A stretch of 64,000 nucleotides of DNA from Microplitis mediator (GCF_029852145.1 NC_079975.1:19411364-19475363); one strand, 5' to 3'. Shown: positions 1 to 13,191, counted from the stretch's first letter. Made by a program: numbers and translations. The notes: generated by a model from the sequence alone, not told the origin.

Positions 1-1186
1 TTGTGTGAATTATTAACACTGAATTCTTTATTAAAAATCTGTATTTTATTTATTTGAAATTCACTGTATTATACACATGTATAAGAATCGTTAGAATTGA
101 ATGTACATCTATTTATAATGTTTATACAAAAGTATAGAATCATTAAAAACTTGTTGGTATCATAATTAATAAAAATAAAATTTTTAATTATAACTTTACA
201 ATTATCAGTACTAATAAATTATTAGTGTTTGAATTTCCAGTAAATTAGCTTACAAATTAATTAAACAGGTCATCTACAATGACATATTATTATAAAGTAA
301 CGACAATAGCATTTTAAAAATATAAAATTGAAATTCATCAGTATTCCATTTTTGTCACATCATGAAATTAAAATTTAAAAATATAATTAATTATTAAATT
401 AAATATGTAAAAAAAGTAATAATAATAATAATGATACATATTATGAAAATATTATATAAAAGTACAGTAAACTAATATTAAAATCTGCGCTATTTCAATA
501 TTTTAATCGCAGCAATTAAAAAATAATCACAAACGTGTGAAGTGCAATTAAATATTCGCATCACGTAGCTGAGAAAACGCACGTAATTTCTAGAATTATC
601 CCTCGCTCGTACTCGCCCTTGTTTGCGCCTCTTTCACTCTTTATACATATTTTTTTTTTTTATAATTTTTCTTTTTTTTTTCTCAGTACAATTCCAGTTT
701 GCCTACTAAGCGACGAAAAAACTAATTACAAAACTGTTACACGTTTTCAAGCTCAAGAAAGGGACTAATGAAATCAAGGGATTACTGTTACTCATAAATT
801 TAAAATACATAAGAAAGATATATACATATATACAACACGCAGATAATTTTATAGTAAATATTACCCATAAATTTTAAGTAACGTTGGGACGACTCGATAT
901 TTTTCAGAATTACACTATTTGTTTTAATAATTTTTAATAAACTTTTATTAAAATATACTCCAAAAGCACACTGTAAATTCTGTTCGATGTATTTGAAAAA
1001 TTTTTATGTAACAGTGAGAGACATTATAACTTTTCACCATAGTTTAAATTTCTGCCCTGTTTATAGGGAAGAAAGTTGTTCTTTTCTTTTATGAGAAAAA
1101 AATGATAAAAATTAGCGCATGTGCCATCCTTCCGATAAACAGAAGCCGCAATTTAATCTTTCAGGTGCAGGTTTGGTAAAAAATTG
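1..1186. other. AT-rich gene-free stretch
   Basis: I see no gene here. The sequence is AT-rich with short homopolymer runs and no ORF with recognisable domains. If the slit model is right this is deep inside slit intron 1, downstream of the exon at 21626. Confidence 0.6.
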
Positions 1187-1487
1187 TTTTCTGCCCTCCG
1201 GCCCGAAAGTTGCCACTTTCCGGCCGGAGGGCAGGAAAATAGTATACGCACCTTGGCCAGTAAAAAAGAAAGCCTCAGGCCACATGTTTGTCAGCCTCGG
1301 CCAACAATTACATGTGCTCTGAGACTTTTCTTATATGGCCTAGGTATGTAATATACTAATACACACCAAGGGAGGAAAGTATAACGTTCCAATCTGCGTG
1401 TTTGACATCCTCACCTTCGGTTCGAGTAAGCAATTACACACCCGGGTCAGAATATTCTACTTTTCTCCCTAGGTGTGTAATATACTA
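1187..1487. mobile_element. Composite of three adjacent hairpin modules
   Basis: Three inverted repeats lie end to end. The first (1187-1239) is a GC-rich hairpin with stem CTGCCCTCCGGCC against GGCCGGAGGGCAG, very unlike the AT-rich surroundings. The second (1240-1358) pairs TAGTATACGCACC-type ends and CCAGTAAAAAAGAAAGCCTCAG-like arms around an inner CACATG hairpin. The third (1350-1487) starts and ends with TATACTAATACACACC and its reverse complement. Modules one and two recur together at 10812-11024, so they move or amplify as a unit. No coding capacity is seen; a small ORF across it is a by-product. The family is unknown to me. Confidence 0.6.
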
Positions 1488-1578
1488 ATTTAGAAAAATT
1501 GTATTTTCTTCTTACTCGAAATAATGCTATTGGAAATTTTCAATCTAATATATTTTTAGTGTAAAAATTTTAAGATTT

Positions 1579-1719
1579 CCCTGATTAAACAAAATGATTA
1601 AAAATGATTTCACACGTTAAATGTCCATAAGAGACAGGATTAGAAATGATTTGAAGGATTAAAAAGTATTTAAAATGATTAAAAAACAAATCATTTTAAA
1701 TCATTTTGTTTAATCAGGG
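1579..1719. mobile_element. 141-bp MITE, CCCTGATTAAAC ends
   Basis: The ends are inverted copies of CCCTGATTAAACAAAATGAT. The body repeats AAAATGATT and its complement, so the whole element can fold back. It is non-coding. The CCCTGAT end resembles the CCCTGATAGC ends of the element at 58826-59164. Confidence 0.6.
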
Positions 1720-4610
1720 TTCATTCAAAATCATTTTCCTAATCGGAGAAATCTAAGCTCAACTCGAGATACGCTGATCTTTTTTTTTTGAAATAGCGTA
1801 CGTAATTTTCGGTTTTCTTCCGCCAAGAAAATTATTCTTTTTCTTAAATATGAAATTAATAATACAATAATTTGTATTATTTTATTACTTAAGAAAAAAT
1901 ATTTTTTACAAAAGTTATTTTTTTTTCAGTATATCAATAAATTTCACCACAATTCCATACTGTTCCCACGTTGCTGTAACTATTGCAATTTTTCTATGAA
2001 TTTTTGACGCAAAAAATACCGTAGAATTCTTTGAGTGAATGTATTAAAAATTATTTAAAATATAGTTATAGTTATTTTGTCAGTCTGATATTTAAACATA
2101 GCATTTTTGGTAATTAAGATACTGGTGCGTTCGTAATACCAGTGGGCGTGACGCGTTCTGTCTTGTAGCGAAAACGAATGTCTTATAAAATAAGCCAGTA
2201 AGGCTTTCATTATTCTTACAATGAAAAAGCACAGCTGGAAATCTCACCAGTCTTTTGATTAATTTAATTTTTTTTTTCTCCATCTCAATGAATCTTCCTT
2301 TAATTTCATTTTAAGACATTATATACGTACATATTTTTTTAACTTTATGTATCTCTTTTATATGTATATACATAAGTAAGAAAGTGGCTCAATATTCAGA
2401 AGAAAATTTTCAGTCCTTATGCTCCCGTAGGCGAGTAAGAAAGTTCAACTCGACATGTTTCATGTTATGTAAATATATTCACAGAATACTTTTGCTACGA
2501 GCAGAGTTTCTGCTCTCCCTTTATCTTAGTCGTTGAGCTACAGAAAATATGCGACATGACGATGGATAAGAAGAGTAAAGTAGTGAGAGCAATCGAGGTG
2601 GTAAAAGAAGTATAAAAGTGGTATGTAAAGAAATAAGTGAACTGGAGCACTCACGAGTTGAGTTAAAAAAACTAAAAAGTACATCCTATCATGAATGTGA
2701 GCAAATATATATACATATCTCGATATGTTAAGGATATCGTCTTTCACAGTGGTTATCGAACAAACAATTTCACGCCAGTTATATTATGTATACGTAATGT
2801 AATGATACTCTAGATGCCAGCGTAAGGCAACTTACCAAGTAAAGGGTCAAGACTATTAATTTGGTATGCACTTCACCGGTTGTGATTTATACCCGGTGCG
2901 AATGGCTGACGAGCATATATCACACACAGGGATGAACGATGCTCAGGATGGGTTATGGGTTCATTTTCCTACATCACTTCTACTGCACATTACCAACCGA
3001 CAAGAGTAAAATGCGAGGAAGAATGAGAGCAAATGCGTTATGTATATTTCCTCTACCGGCAAATGGTACATACGAGCGCAATTTATGTTCTCATATACTC
3101 TTAAATACAAATGTGCGGAACAAGTATGTACGTTTATGTATAATTGTTCTACTGATGCTAGCTGTTTATTTTCATTCCAATGTATAAGTATACGATGTAC
3201 GGCCTGTCAAGGTTACCAACAGATAGATTAAATTACTTGGATTTTTTCTTTAACCAACTCTTTAAAGGATAATAAATTATTTATGTTAATTATAATTAAA
3301 TTGCGCTTATTTTTATAATTAAAATAAACTTAATTAACGATAATTCATCAGAGTTTTTTTTATTTTCATAAATAACTTAAATATTGAGTGTTTTTATTTA
3401 CCAATAGACGATACTTTATTTTTTATTTTTAAAAAATAACTGCACTTAATTATTATTTTAAATTTAAATTTACGTTCCTTTTATCAGGTTCTCATTCACT
3501 ACTTACAGAGGGTAGAATTTTTAATTTATTTTTCACACATTAACTGGATCAACGACATAATTTATGGGCATGTACTTTGTACCAAAACATAAAAAAATAT
3601 ATATACGCTCGTTAGCCGTATAAAATAAATAAATAAAAAAAAAAGGTATAAAACTTTCATCAAGATTTAATCATCAATTTTTTTCCAATAAATTTATCCA
3701 TAAGTTTCTATTTAAATGTGTACGCGTAAAGCTTAAAGAAAATAATAGGGATCCTTGTATACGCCCATCACGCAGAGAATTATTTCAACCGGCCGCGGTA
3801 TTGCAACGCGCGAGGTGTAAAATGTAAATTCTTAAAGGTGGATGCACGCGAAATAAGTGAGATACCCAGTGTGAGAATGAGAAGTATACAGAAGAGGTGT
3901 AACCATTGGAATCTCGTTTAGACGTATCCCGTAGTATGATTTGCGAGTTCTGATATTCACGACCGTGAATCTACTCGATTCTCATCTTCTCTATACTATA
4001 AGTATTTATATAAATATATATAGTAATACAAGCAATGGTTTGGTAATGAACTAATGAGGCGTTGCGTGGATGCGATGAAGGAGGCATCTTTACATCGGCT
4101 AGTATATATATATAGTTTAAAGTTAAGATGATTAATTCGTGTGACCAGCCCATTGCACGCCTAATTAACGCGACAAATTGCCCGACACCAAATAAGTGTT
4201 TGGCTGGATCATCACCGCCCCTTTTTCAATCGTACCTCTTTTTTATTCATTTATGCAATCATATGCACGCCCGTCGATTCTTATATACGCTTGTTTATTT
4301 CACGTTTAACTTAACTTTCACCATACAATTTATTTATCTCTTTATTTTTATTTACTTAAATGAAATAACTTAAATATATGTAAAGGAGAAAGAGAATAGA
4401 TGTATAAAGATGATGGCCTCGTACCTTAACGATGAATAATTGTCCCGGAAGAGAATTCTAAATCTCGAGAGTTTTATCTAGAAATGGAATTCTATGAAAT
4501 CTAAACATGAATCTTAAAGTTAAATCACTATAAAACCATGTAGTTAATTTATAAATTTAATTAAAAATATTTGAACAAGTGTACTGCAAAAATAGTGTGT
4601 ATGTATAAAG
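1720..4610. other. Gene-free stretch
   Basis: No supported gene. The short ORFs have no recognisable domain and no splice-joined continuation. A somewhat GC-richer patch lies at about 3770-3960. Likely intronic if the slit model holds. Confidence 0.55.
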
Positions 4611-4612
4611 TA

Positions 4613-5217
4613 CATGGAAAAAAATAAATAGTAAATGCAACTTGATGCAGTCTTGGTAAATAAACATGATGAAATCATGTTGCATCCACATGATTTATCA
4701 TGTTTTGGCTACATGATAATCATGTTGCGGTAGCATGAGAAAAATCATGTGGCAGCAACATGATTTTCATGTAGCCTTAATAGCATAAAATTAAGCTGCA
4801 ACAACTAAATATTTATGCTTCAGAAAAATTATTTATTATCAAAGAACAATCAAGCAAAAAATCGATTTTTTGAAAATCCTGACTACCCCTAACCCCTTAA
4901 GCAAAAATATCATTTACAAATGATTTAATTTGATAATTTACTCTAATTTTCCTCTGCAATATTATAAATCCGAAAAAATCTAAGTGCTCGGTAATAAATA
5001 ATTTTTCTGAAGCCTAAATATTTAGTTGTTGCAGCTTAATTTTATGCTATTAAGGCTATATGAAAATCATGTTGCTGCCACATGATTTTTCTCATGCTAC
5101 CACAACATGATTATCATGTAGCCGAAACATGACAAATCATGTGGATGCAACATGATTTCATCATGTTTATTTACCAAGACTGCATCATGTTGCATTTACT
5201 ATTTATTTTTGTCCGTG
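4613..5217. mobile_element. 605-bp foldback element rich in CATGAT words
   Basis: Left and right arms of about 220 bp are inverted copies, with ends CATGGAAAAAAATAAATAG and CACGGACAAAAATAAATAG. The dinucleotide TA flanks both ends (4611-4612 and 5218-5219), which fits a TA target duplication. The arms are packed with CATGATTTCATG-type self-complementary words. The centre (about 4860-4990) is unrelated AT-rich DNA with a short C-rich patch. There is no transposase, so it is non-autonomous. A TA duplication fits Tc1/mariner or the Mirage branch of CMC; I cannot decide which. Confidence 0.75.
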
Positions 5218-5219
5218 TA

Positions 5220-8200
5220 TTTAAAGTATCGTGTGGATGTATGTTCAGCAGTAGATAAATAGCTAAGCCCAACATAAATATTTGACAAAATTGTATTAAC
5301 AGCAATTGCACTAGTAGCATTTAGACAAATTAAACAGTTTAAATTTGTGTTTAGATTCGAGTTTGATGAGAGATTTTGAAGAAGTATATAGAGATTTTAA
5401 AGTAAATCGAGTGATATGAGGATGAAGCTTTGGCAGTCGGCGCTAGGAGTCTATATGATGTGTGGGAAAGTTTGAGATGCATGTTAGTGCGTGGTTTTCA
5501 TACTTAACAACCTGAATATATATAATCTCAGATGCTAAAGGTCTTGAAGTACTGAATTTAAGAGGAATAGGTGCGCGAAGTCGATTGGATAAGTGCGAGA
5601 GGCGGCGTCGATATATCCACGGGGGATCTTAAGGGCGTTTCTTAGCCGATCGATCTCTTGAAATCGGCATCATACATATATATACTTCCAGATATATTTA
5701 CGTACATATATGATGTAGATATGTACACAAGAGACGGTCGTTATGAAAGTAACGAAGGATAATCATTAAGCACTTTGGTAAATCGTTGGTTAATTCACAA
5801 TTCTCGAGATAACTGGTTTGTCGTTCATGCATTACTCTGGTTGCTGTCTATATAATTATAAATTATTATCTACAAGAAACGTAAATACACACTATGTTAT
5901 TATTTAACATACAGAGCCAATCGTCCAATTGAAATTCCTTATATTCCTTAATAATTATAATCCATTTAAAAGATACATATATATATATATATGAAATAAT
6001 CCAGATGGATTTTATCGGAAAAATAAATTCACGTACCAGTCATAGTAAATTTAAGTTTACCATTTTGAATTACATATTTGTATTATAATGTTAAATGTTA
6101 CGTGATTTTTTTCTGATGCCTAACACGTACTCAAAATTTCAGGTGCTTTGTATATAATGTAGTTTTGAAGCCGGCTGCACGAATGTTTGCCATTGGCGCA
6201 TCAAATATTTGAGGGCCGAGGTGGGTGCCAGATGAGAGGAAAAATACGAGTCGTAGTCGTAGTGTAGGAGGTGAGTAGATGATGGGTCGCTGCTATACTG
6301 CCGACAACGAGTTGTTGGAAAACTCGACGAGGCGAGAAGTGTAAACTGGGTCGGCAACGAGTTGAATCTCTCTCGAGTTTAACTTTTTTATTTTTTAATA
6401 TTTGAACGGACGATGTTGCTTTTTAACTTTGTTTCGTCAACACTTTTTAGAAATTTATATACAAAAGAACTTTAAATCGAACCGTCTGGTGCTGGAATCG
6501 AATATATGTCTAATGTTGAATTGGCAAAGTGGACTAAGCGTAAGTAGTTTAGCTTAGTAATAATTACATGCTAAGTAAGATCTATTAAGGAAGCATACAG
6601 GTGTTTCGGTGGTTTCTGAGAAGATCAACGTTCACATTGAAATCCAATAGAATCAAAGTGTTAGTATAGTTGTGTATTTTAGTTCTACAAACTGCACTTT
6701 ACTGATCCGTTGATTATCATAAGCTTAACTCGCCTTCCTAGCTTTATCGCAAATTTACTGCGGTAAACCTAAATTTCGTATTGAGTATACACGTGTTTCC
6801 GTATACTCTATACTAAGAAGCTGATGATTGAAGAGGGTATCTGAAGAATGGTTCTTAAACAACCATCGTATTACCAACATTTTTAGTAGAGAGCTACAGT
6901 TAACTTTTCCAAGTTGAGTTTACTTCTTAAATTCGATAAAACCTGAAAGAACAGAAATGGAGTTTCAAGATGGGTAGAAAATGAGATTTACGTCTCGCCG
7001 GGTACATTCGCTGACGGGAATAGAAATAACGTTACTGTTGGCACACGCGCTCCTAGCAAAAGAAAACCAACGATGAAGTAGTTCAAGTTTTATTGAAAAA
7101 TAAAAAATAAAATAAAACTCTTGGATGGGTATTAGATGACTATCTCCTCGGTTGGTGAAATAAAACAACCAACCGGACAAAGTAACTAACAATACCTGAA
7201 GAATGAACAAGAACTTGTGGCAGTAGCAGTACCATTCATTCCTACTCTGCGCTTTTTTTTACACCTATCTTTAAGAAGTTCGGGTGGATCATATACTCGA
7301 TGCTATTATATAAATAAAAAAAATAACTTTTTTTAAAAATAACACCTAGATCACAAAACTTTAATGCATCCCTGTTATTATTTTGGTGTCATCTAAGTTG
7401 CAATTTTTTTTTTCTTTGCTTTTTTTCACTATTCTATTTATTTCCGAGTACACTATTATGTACTGTAGCCATACACCATTTTATCTTATCACCCTTATAC
7501 CTTTCTCTTCTCGTCTCTTTGCCGACATGCTCATTCTCTAACGTTTTTTTTTCTTGTTTTTTTATTATTATTTTTATTTTTTTGTTCATCGTTCCTCTTA
7601 CTCGAGAGTATACGCTTGTGAGAGAAACAATAACAGCACGTTGAAACCATAGTGAGAAACTGGTTTTGTTCAAACTCAAGCCTCATCCTTTCTCTCTTAG
7701 CTCTTTACTTTACTTTCAACGTTATGTTATCATATATATATATATACCTTTATCTAACTCACTTGCACACACTTTACCATTTCTCATGTGCACGCGGACG
7801 AGTCAGAGACGAAGAGACGATAAAAGATTGAGCACAAAGAAATAATAAAAATGTGAGGATTAAATTTCGGGTAAACGCGCGCGGATAAGTTTTAAACAGC
7901 CTTACGGCTAAGTCAAAATTGCTTGCTTCAAAGATAAATTACTGTGACGTTAACTGTACGTAAGACGTAAACGAATCGTACTCCCTATCCATTTCATAAT
8001 GTCACTTTTTATAATTTTATATTAATTTGTAAAGTTGTTAATCACCATTTGACAAATATATTCAAACAACTAGACACCCACATGGCTGGAATTACCAGTT
8101 AAAGAGTTGCTACTGTCTCAATAAACGAAAACAAAGATCCTTAACCTTAAAAATATGTTCTTGGTAATTGAAGGCTAAAACGTGTTATAAAAAATCAATA

Positions 8201-8504
8201 TTGTGTATAATACATGTAATTACGATCAAAAATATATTTATGTTGCTTACTTATGCAGTGGTAAAGTGAAAGACCCTCAACCCGATCAGTACCATTAGTT
8301 GCGCACTTTAGTAAAAATTGATATTGTAAAAGAATAAAGTAATTTATTTTATAAATTATTCTCCAAATCTATATACTTGTCATGGTTCAATTGATATTTT
8401 GTCTTTGAGCGAGTATAGGCCTATGTGTTGATCAAGTAATGGTACATCACAATTTTTAGAGAGGGATTATGGGAACACTCAATGACTTTATTTAAAAAAT
8501 TAAT
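5220..8504. other. Gene-free stretch
   Basis: No supported gene. A GC-richer patch at about 5560-5680 and another at 6140-6370 could be regulatory, but nothing specific identifies them. TA microsatellites occur near 5980 and 7735. Confidence 0.5.
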
Positions 8505-9062
8505 AATATTCCTATCAAAAAATCCATATGGGAATCCAGCCTAGATTCTCATGTCGGTTCCCACATGGTGTTTTTGTATAAATTCCTATATGGTTTCCTG
8601 CAGGAATCCAGCATAGATCCCGATATGAATTCTCACATGGGTTCCAATGGGAATCCACTCATACCAAATCCATATGGGAAACTATTATAGATTCCCATGG
8701 GGATTTTTACGAAGATTTCCCATAGGAATCTGAACCATGTCAAAATGAATACGTGAAAATTCAGATACCCATGGTTTCCTACACGGAAAGATTGGAACCT
8801 GACTGGTTATTGTTCTGCACCTGACTCAGTATGGTGCTGGATAAAAATGTTCGATTGTGGTGCAGCACCACACTGATTACTGTGCGAAACCTGACTGAGT
8901 GATATGCGCACACGACTCATTCAGATCCCGCACAGTAATCAGTGTGGTGCTGCACCACAATCGAGCATTTTTTTTCCAGCATTGTACTGAGTCAGGTGCA
9001 GAACAGTAACCAGTCGGGTTCCAATCTTTCCGTGTACATAGATTCTTATATAAATCCATTTT
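8505..9062. mobile_element. Repeat with GGAATCCATATGGGAATCC words, host of a nested element
   Basis: From 8515 the sequence repeats variants of GGGAATCCA and CCATATGGGAA, and the same pattern resumes after 9036 (CATAGATTCTTATATAAATCC). Removing 8782-9036 rejoins the pattern. The outer boundaries are approximate because I could not find clean terminal inverted repeats. Confidence 0.5.
8782..9034. mobile_element. 253-bp foldback MITE, CACGGAAAGATTGGAACC ends
   Basis: Arms of about 100 bp are inverted copies ending in CACGGAAAGATTGGAACC and its complement. TA flanks both ends (8780-8781 and 9035-9036). The arms carry GGTGCAGCACC and CTGACTCAGT self-complementary words. It is inserted into the GGAATCC repeat at 8505-9062. 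Confidence 0.8.
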
Positions 9063-9064
9063 GT

Positions 9065-10437
9065 TTTCATTTACTAACTTACATTGAGTAGTATAATCTC
9101 ACTCCAATGAAAAGTGAGCAATAATGGGTCTTTTAGCTTAAATAAAAATTAAAAAAGAAATAAATGATTTTACGTGTTAAGAGAATTGATGAATTTATTT
9201 TACAATTCTAAATGACTATTTTATCAGCATGTTGTATTGTAAGACAAGATGTATACAGCTGCTGAGTTTATTCAATCACCACTTCTTTTTTTTTATTTAG
9301 CTTCTATACATTTAAAGAAAGATTATAATAAAAAAGTAACATATTCGTGGGGCCTTATGTTATTTGTCACACCCTGGCGAGGTATATAGCATAGGAATCC
9401 AAGTAGGAATAACAAAGTAGACGACGCTCAAGTCTCGAATGTCACGACACGACGCGAGAAAAGAAACTAAACCCAGGAGACAAATAATCATGGTGAGTGA
9501 CCGCCGTACGATGGAAAAAAGACCAAGACGGATGATATAAAGAGCAAGAAGACAAGAACAACAGGATTGGTAAGTTGTACACTAGTGGTAGAGGTTGGTA
9601 GTTTTTCGTGTACTGCTCCTGCTGGTACTGGTGGTGGTGGTGCTGCTGTTTTAGCTACACAGAATGTTACAGTCTGATATAATTTTTGTTCGTTCTCTTA
9701 TATGTAGTCGCTGTTATGTTTTTTAAAGAAGAAGGCTCCCAACGTGTTTTGACAGACGTTGGGTATGCAGACCCCATACTACTCTTGTTTGCTCATCTTT
9801 TCTCATTCAACCTTCACTTCCCCTCACACTATAATTTTCTATCTCTTTCACCACTCAACGTTCTTCATATCGTCTTTTCTGATCCGACAATCTCATTCAC
9901 CTTACACTTAATTCCATTCCTTTTTACTTATTACTTCGTCGTGCGAATTCTACGTGTCACGTTACGTGATATGCATTTTAAAATATTAAATTAAGTGAAC
10001 TCACTCAAAATTACATTGATATTTCAAGTCAGGTTTAAGTTATCAACATGATTTAATATTATTTTTAAGCTATAAGAAACTTTTCAAAGATATAAATGAC
10101 AGCTATAATATATATTTATATTGAGATTTCAAATTTAAGATTTTTAAATTATGTCTGATGTAGAAATCGTTGTAGATATTTTTATTTATTTTTTTTTTAA
10201 TTTATGGTCTATTTGAATTTTTTATTGAAAATATCAAGATGATGACAAATAATTAAAATTTATTTATGATGATAATAATCAAAATAATCTTTTATTAAGA
10301 TATACCGTAATCTAATGATTGAAATTTAGTAGCTAGTTTTCTATTTTAAAAATACAATTAATGTTAAAATTTTATTAAATTATTCAAATATTAGAAAAAA
10401 AAATTGAAAATAATTAATCAATTAAATATAAATAAAG
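9065..10437. other. Gene-free stretch
   Basis: No supported gene. A GC-richer patch at about 9370-9660 includes a GGT/GCT trinucleotide run near 9620-9650. The rest is AT-rich. Confidence 0.5.
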
Positions 10438-10664
10438 CGCATGGAAAAATTTAAACACGACTGGTTATTCTTCAGCACACGACTGAGTCGTGTTCTAGAA
10501 AAAACATGGTTGTGCACAGAATTGGTTCATGTGCTCACAGTAACACTTGATGTTTAGAACCATACACAGTTTTTTGCAGTACAAAAATGTCAGCATCGTA
10601 ATCAGTCACGTGCGTAAAATACTGATTCTGCGCACACGACTAACTATCGTATGTCACAACAGTA

Positions 10665-11168
10665 CACAGAAGGAAAAGAACTGTTGCTGCAACAGAAAGT
10701 CCTGTAAAGACTGCAGTACATTTCTGTCACAACTACAAGGTTAATCCTGTAGCTGCAACAGGAATGTACTGCAGTATTTACAGAACTAGTCCTGTTGCAG
10801 CTACAAAAATAGTTTTCTGCCCTCCGGTCGGAAAGTGGCAACTTTCGGGCCGCTGCCCTAAACGAAGTTGCAACTTTCCGGCTTCGTCGAGCAGAAAAAT
10901 AGTATACGCACCTTGGCCAGTAAAAAAGAAAGCCTCAGACCACATGTTTGTCAGCCTTGGCCAACAATTACATGTGCTCTGAGACCTTTCTTATTTTACT
11001 GGCCTCTAGGTATATAATATACTATCTCTTGCATATACAGAAATAATCCTGTTGCAGTTACAGGAATAATCCTGTTAAAGCTAAAGAACTAGTCCTGTCG
11101 CGGCAAGAGGATTAAATTATTATTAATAATCGGCCATGTTCTGTTGCAGCAATAGTTTTTTTCCCGTG
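10665..11168. mobile_element. 504-bp foldback element, middle of three nested
   Basis: The ends are CACAGAAGGAAAAGAACTG and CACGGGAAAAAAACTATTG (right end read as reverse complement), followed on both sides by TGCTGCAACAG. TA flanks both ends (10663-10664, 11169-11170). The body repeats CTGTTGCAGCTACAGGAATA-type words in both orientations. It sits inside the element at 10440-11489. Confidence 0.75.
10812..11024. mobile_element. Second copy of the CTGCCCTCC / TTGGCCAG hairpin module, innermost
   Basis: This copy closely matches 1187-1358. It has the GC-rich CTGCCCTCCGG start, a longer and rearranged GC hairpin, then TAGTATACGCACCTTGGCCA and a stem of CCAGTAAAAAAGAAAG against CTTTCTTATTTTACTGG. 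The stem is better preserved than in the first copy. It ends in TATAATATACTA and lies inside the middle foldback element. Confidence 0.7.
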
Positions 11169-11490
11169 TAGTTAATGTTTAGCACAAGAACCATTCATGT
11201 GTTGCACACGAGTTATTTTGGTGCTAGACCTTAACCACCAAAATTTTATTTTGAAAGGTGTAGTTCGTGTGCAGCACAAAAATAATCATTATGTCAGACA
11301 CCATTTAATCATGGGCATCACGTGAGTGGTTCTTGTGCTGAATTCTACTACTGTGACACACAATAGTCAGCCGTGTGCACACATAAATCAGTATCCTCTG
11401 CAAAATACTGATTACGGGGCTGGCATTCTTGCGCTGCAACAAACAGCCGTGTGCTGAACAGTAACCAGTCGTGCTTAAATTTTTCCATGT

Positions 11491-12035
11491 GCGTTAATAA
11501 ATAAGAATCATATAAATTGGTACTGAAATTAATGAATACCTTCATATTAAAAAGTATCATTGATTTTATCGAATAAATGTAGCGAGTTTTAAAATATTTA
11601 TAACGCAATTATAATTAAAAATTTATTGCTCTGAAACGATAGTTATAAATTTAAATCAATTTACGATGATTGCTACTATTGAAAAACTATTTTAATAAAC
11701 GCTTCAAAATGTCAGCTCAATTTTACAATTAAGGCATGCTTTTGAAATCTACTAAATAATACACTTGCAATTATTATACACTGGAAGTAAGGATATAAAT
11801 TACGCAAAACTGTAATTTTTTTTTAATTTTTATCATATGAAATTAAGAATATCTATTTTTATCAAATTTTTTATGCATATACTTTCTATTAGTATTTTCT
11901 ACTCATATTTATTTTACGGATTTTAAGGTTTGATTGCTGTCCATAATTAAAATAAAAGTATCAAATTAAGTTATTATCTAGAGAGTAAGAATTTTTTTTT
12001 ATAAAAATTACTGTGTACGTTTTTTAGTTTTTTTA
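11491..12035. other. AT-rich gene-free stretch
   Basis: I see nothing functional here apart from AT-rich sequence. Confidence 0.55.
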
Positions 12036-12037
12036 TA

Positions 12038-12259
12038 CACAGAAAAAAAAAATTCTCGACTGAAGGTAAATATTCTTGATTCAAGAAAATTTTTTTGAAG
12101 ACCTAAATTTTCTTCGATAAAGTAGAAATCTTCTCCGACCAAGACGAATTTTTTTTAACCAAGACAAATTCTCTTGGCTCAAGAAAATCTTGACTTGGTT
12201 CCCGAAAACGTTTGTCTTCAAAAATATTTTCTTGACTCAAGATAACTTTTTTTTCTGTG
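12038..12259. mobile_element. 222-bp MITE, CACAGAAAAAAAA ends
   Basis: The ends are CACAGAAAAAAAA and TTTTTTTTCTGTG, flanked by TA on both sides (12036-12037, 12260-12261). The body repeats TTCTTGACTCAAGAAAA-like palindromic words. It is non-coding. Confidence 0.7.
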
Positions 12260-12976
12260 TATTACGAAAATATAAATTTTATCCTGAGTCACTTGAGAAA
12301 TCAAAATACTGCACAGAAAAAAAGAAAAAAAAACTAAAAAAATATTACTGTTTGATCAGTAAATATTAGCGTCCTGATATCGCAATGAAAGGTTGCAGCC
12401 TATTAAAACTTATGTAGTAATGAATCTCGTATAGTTTGAAATAATAAATTTTTAGATTTAGAATTCAATTTAGACTCAATCGGCTAGAAAATATTTTATT
12501 TTTAAACTGTGATATCACGGAAATAATATAATTTTTGTGGTTTAAAATTTATAGTGACATTGTTTCGATAAAAACTATAATTTTTCAGGTATACTTTTTT
12601 ACTGCGGCAACTTTTCTTAAATAATTCAGCATTTAGTCATTTAGTGATTAGATAAAGTTAGAAAAATTTTTTAACACTATTCATAAAATTTCTAAAATGT
12701 GAAATTTGTTTAATAACATACAGAATACAGTTTGCCGTAGCTGTAACAAAGATATTAATAACAAATGTAGCAAAATAGAATCAGTTGTTTGTTATTATTA
12801 CGTGCCCTTGCACTAAATTGAGTCATGTATATTTATTTTTTACACTGCTATTTATAATATGATGACTTTTTCAATAGAATAGTTATTCTGAGTAGTTAGA
12901 TAATCTCTGAAAAGTAAATAACCACTGAGAATAAATAACCTATAAATATCAAAAATTAGTATTCTTGTAAGATTTA

Positions 12977-13191
12977 CACAGAAAAAATGGATTTCTTGAT
13001 GCAAAAGAAATTTTTGCTCTCCCCAAGAAAATTTTTTTCCCCAAGAAATTTTTGATTTAAAAATTGAAAACACAAATTTTTTTTGGGGTGAAAAAAAATT
13101 TTCTTGAGGCATGAAAAAATTTATTGCGCCAAGAAATTTTTGCTTCCTCTAATAAAATTTTTGTTTTCACTGATTCATTTTAAGAGAGTAT
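12977..13191. mobile_element. Degenerate MITE with CAAGAAATTTTT words
   Basis: The left end CACAGAAAAAATGG follows TA. The body repeats CCAAGAAATTTTT in both orientations. The right end is not a clean match and runs into a fragment of the CACTGATTCATTTTAAGAGAGTA end family also seen at 41879-41963, so the right boundary is uncertain. Confidence 0.45.

Larger units (their letters stand above)
10440..11489. mobile_element. 1,050-bp foldback element, outermost of three nested elements
   Basis: The ends are inverted copies: CATGGAAAAATTTAAACACG on the left, and a right end whose reverse complement is CATGGAAAAATTTAAGCACG. The arms continue with GACTGGTTA and GCACACGAC words. The immediate flanks are CG and TG, so a 2-bp duplication is not clean here. 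The element is broken by the insertion at 10665-11168. Confidence 0.7.
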
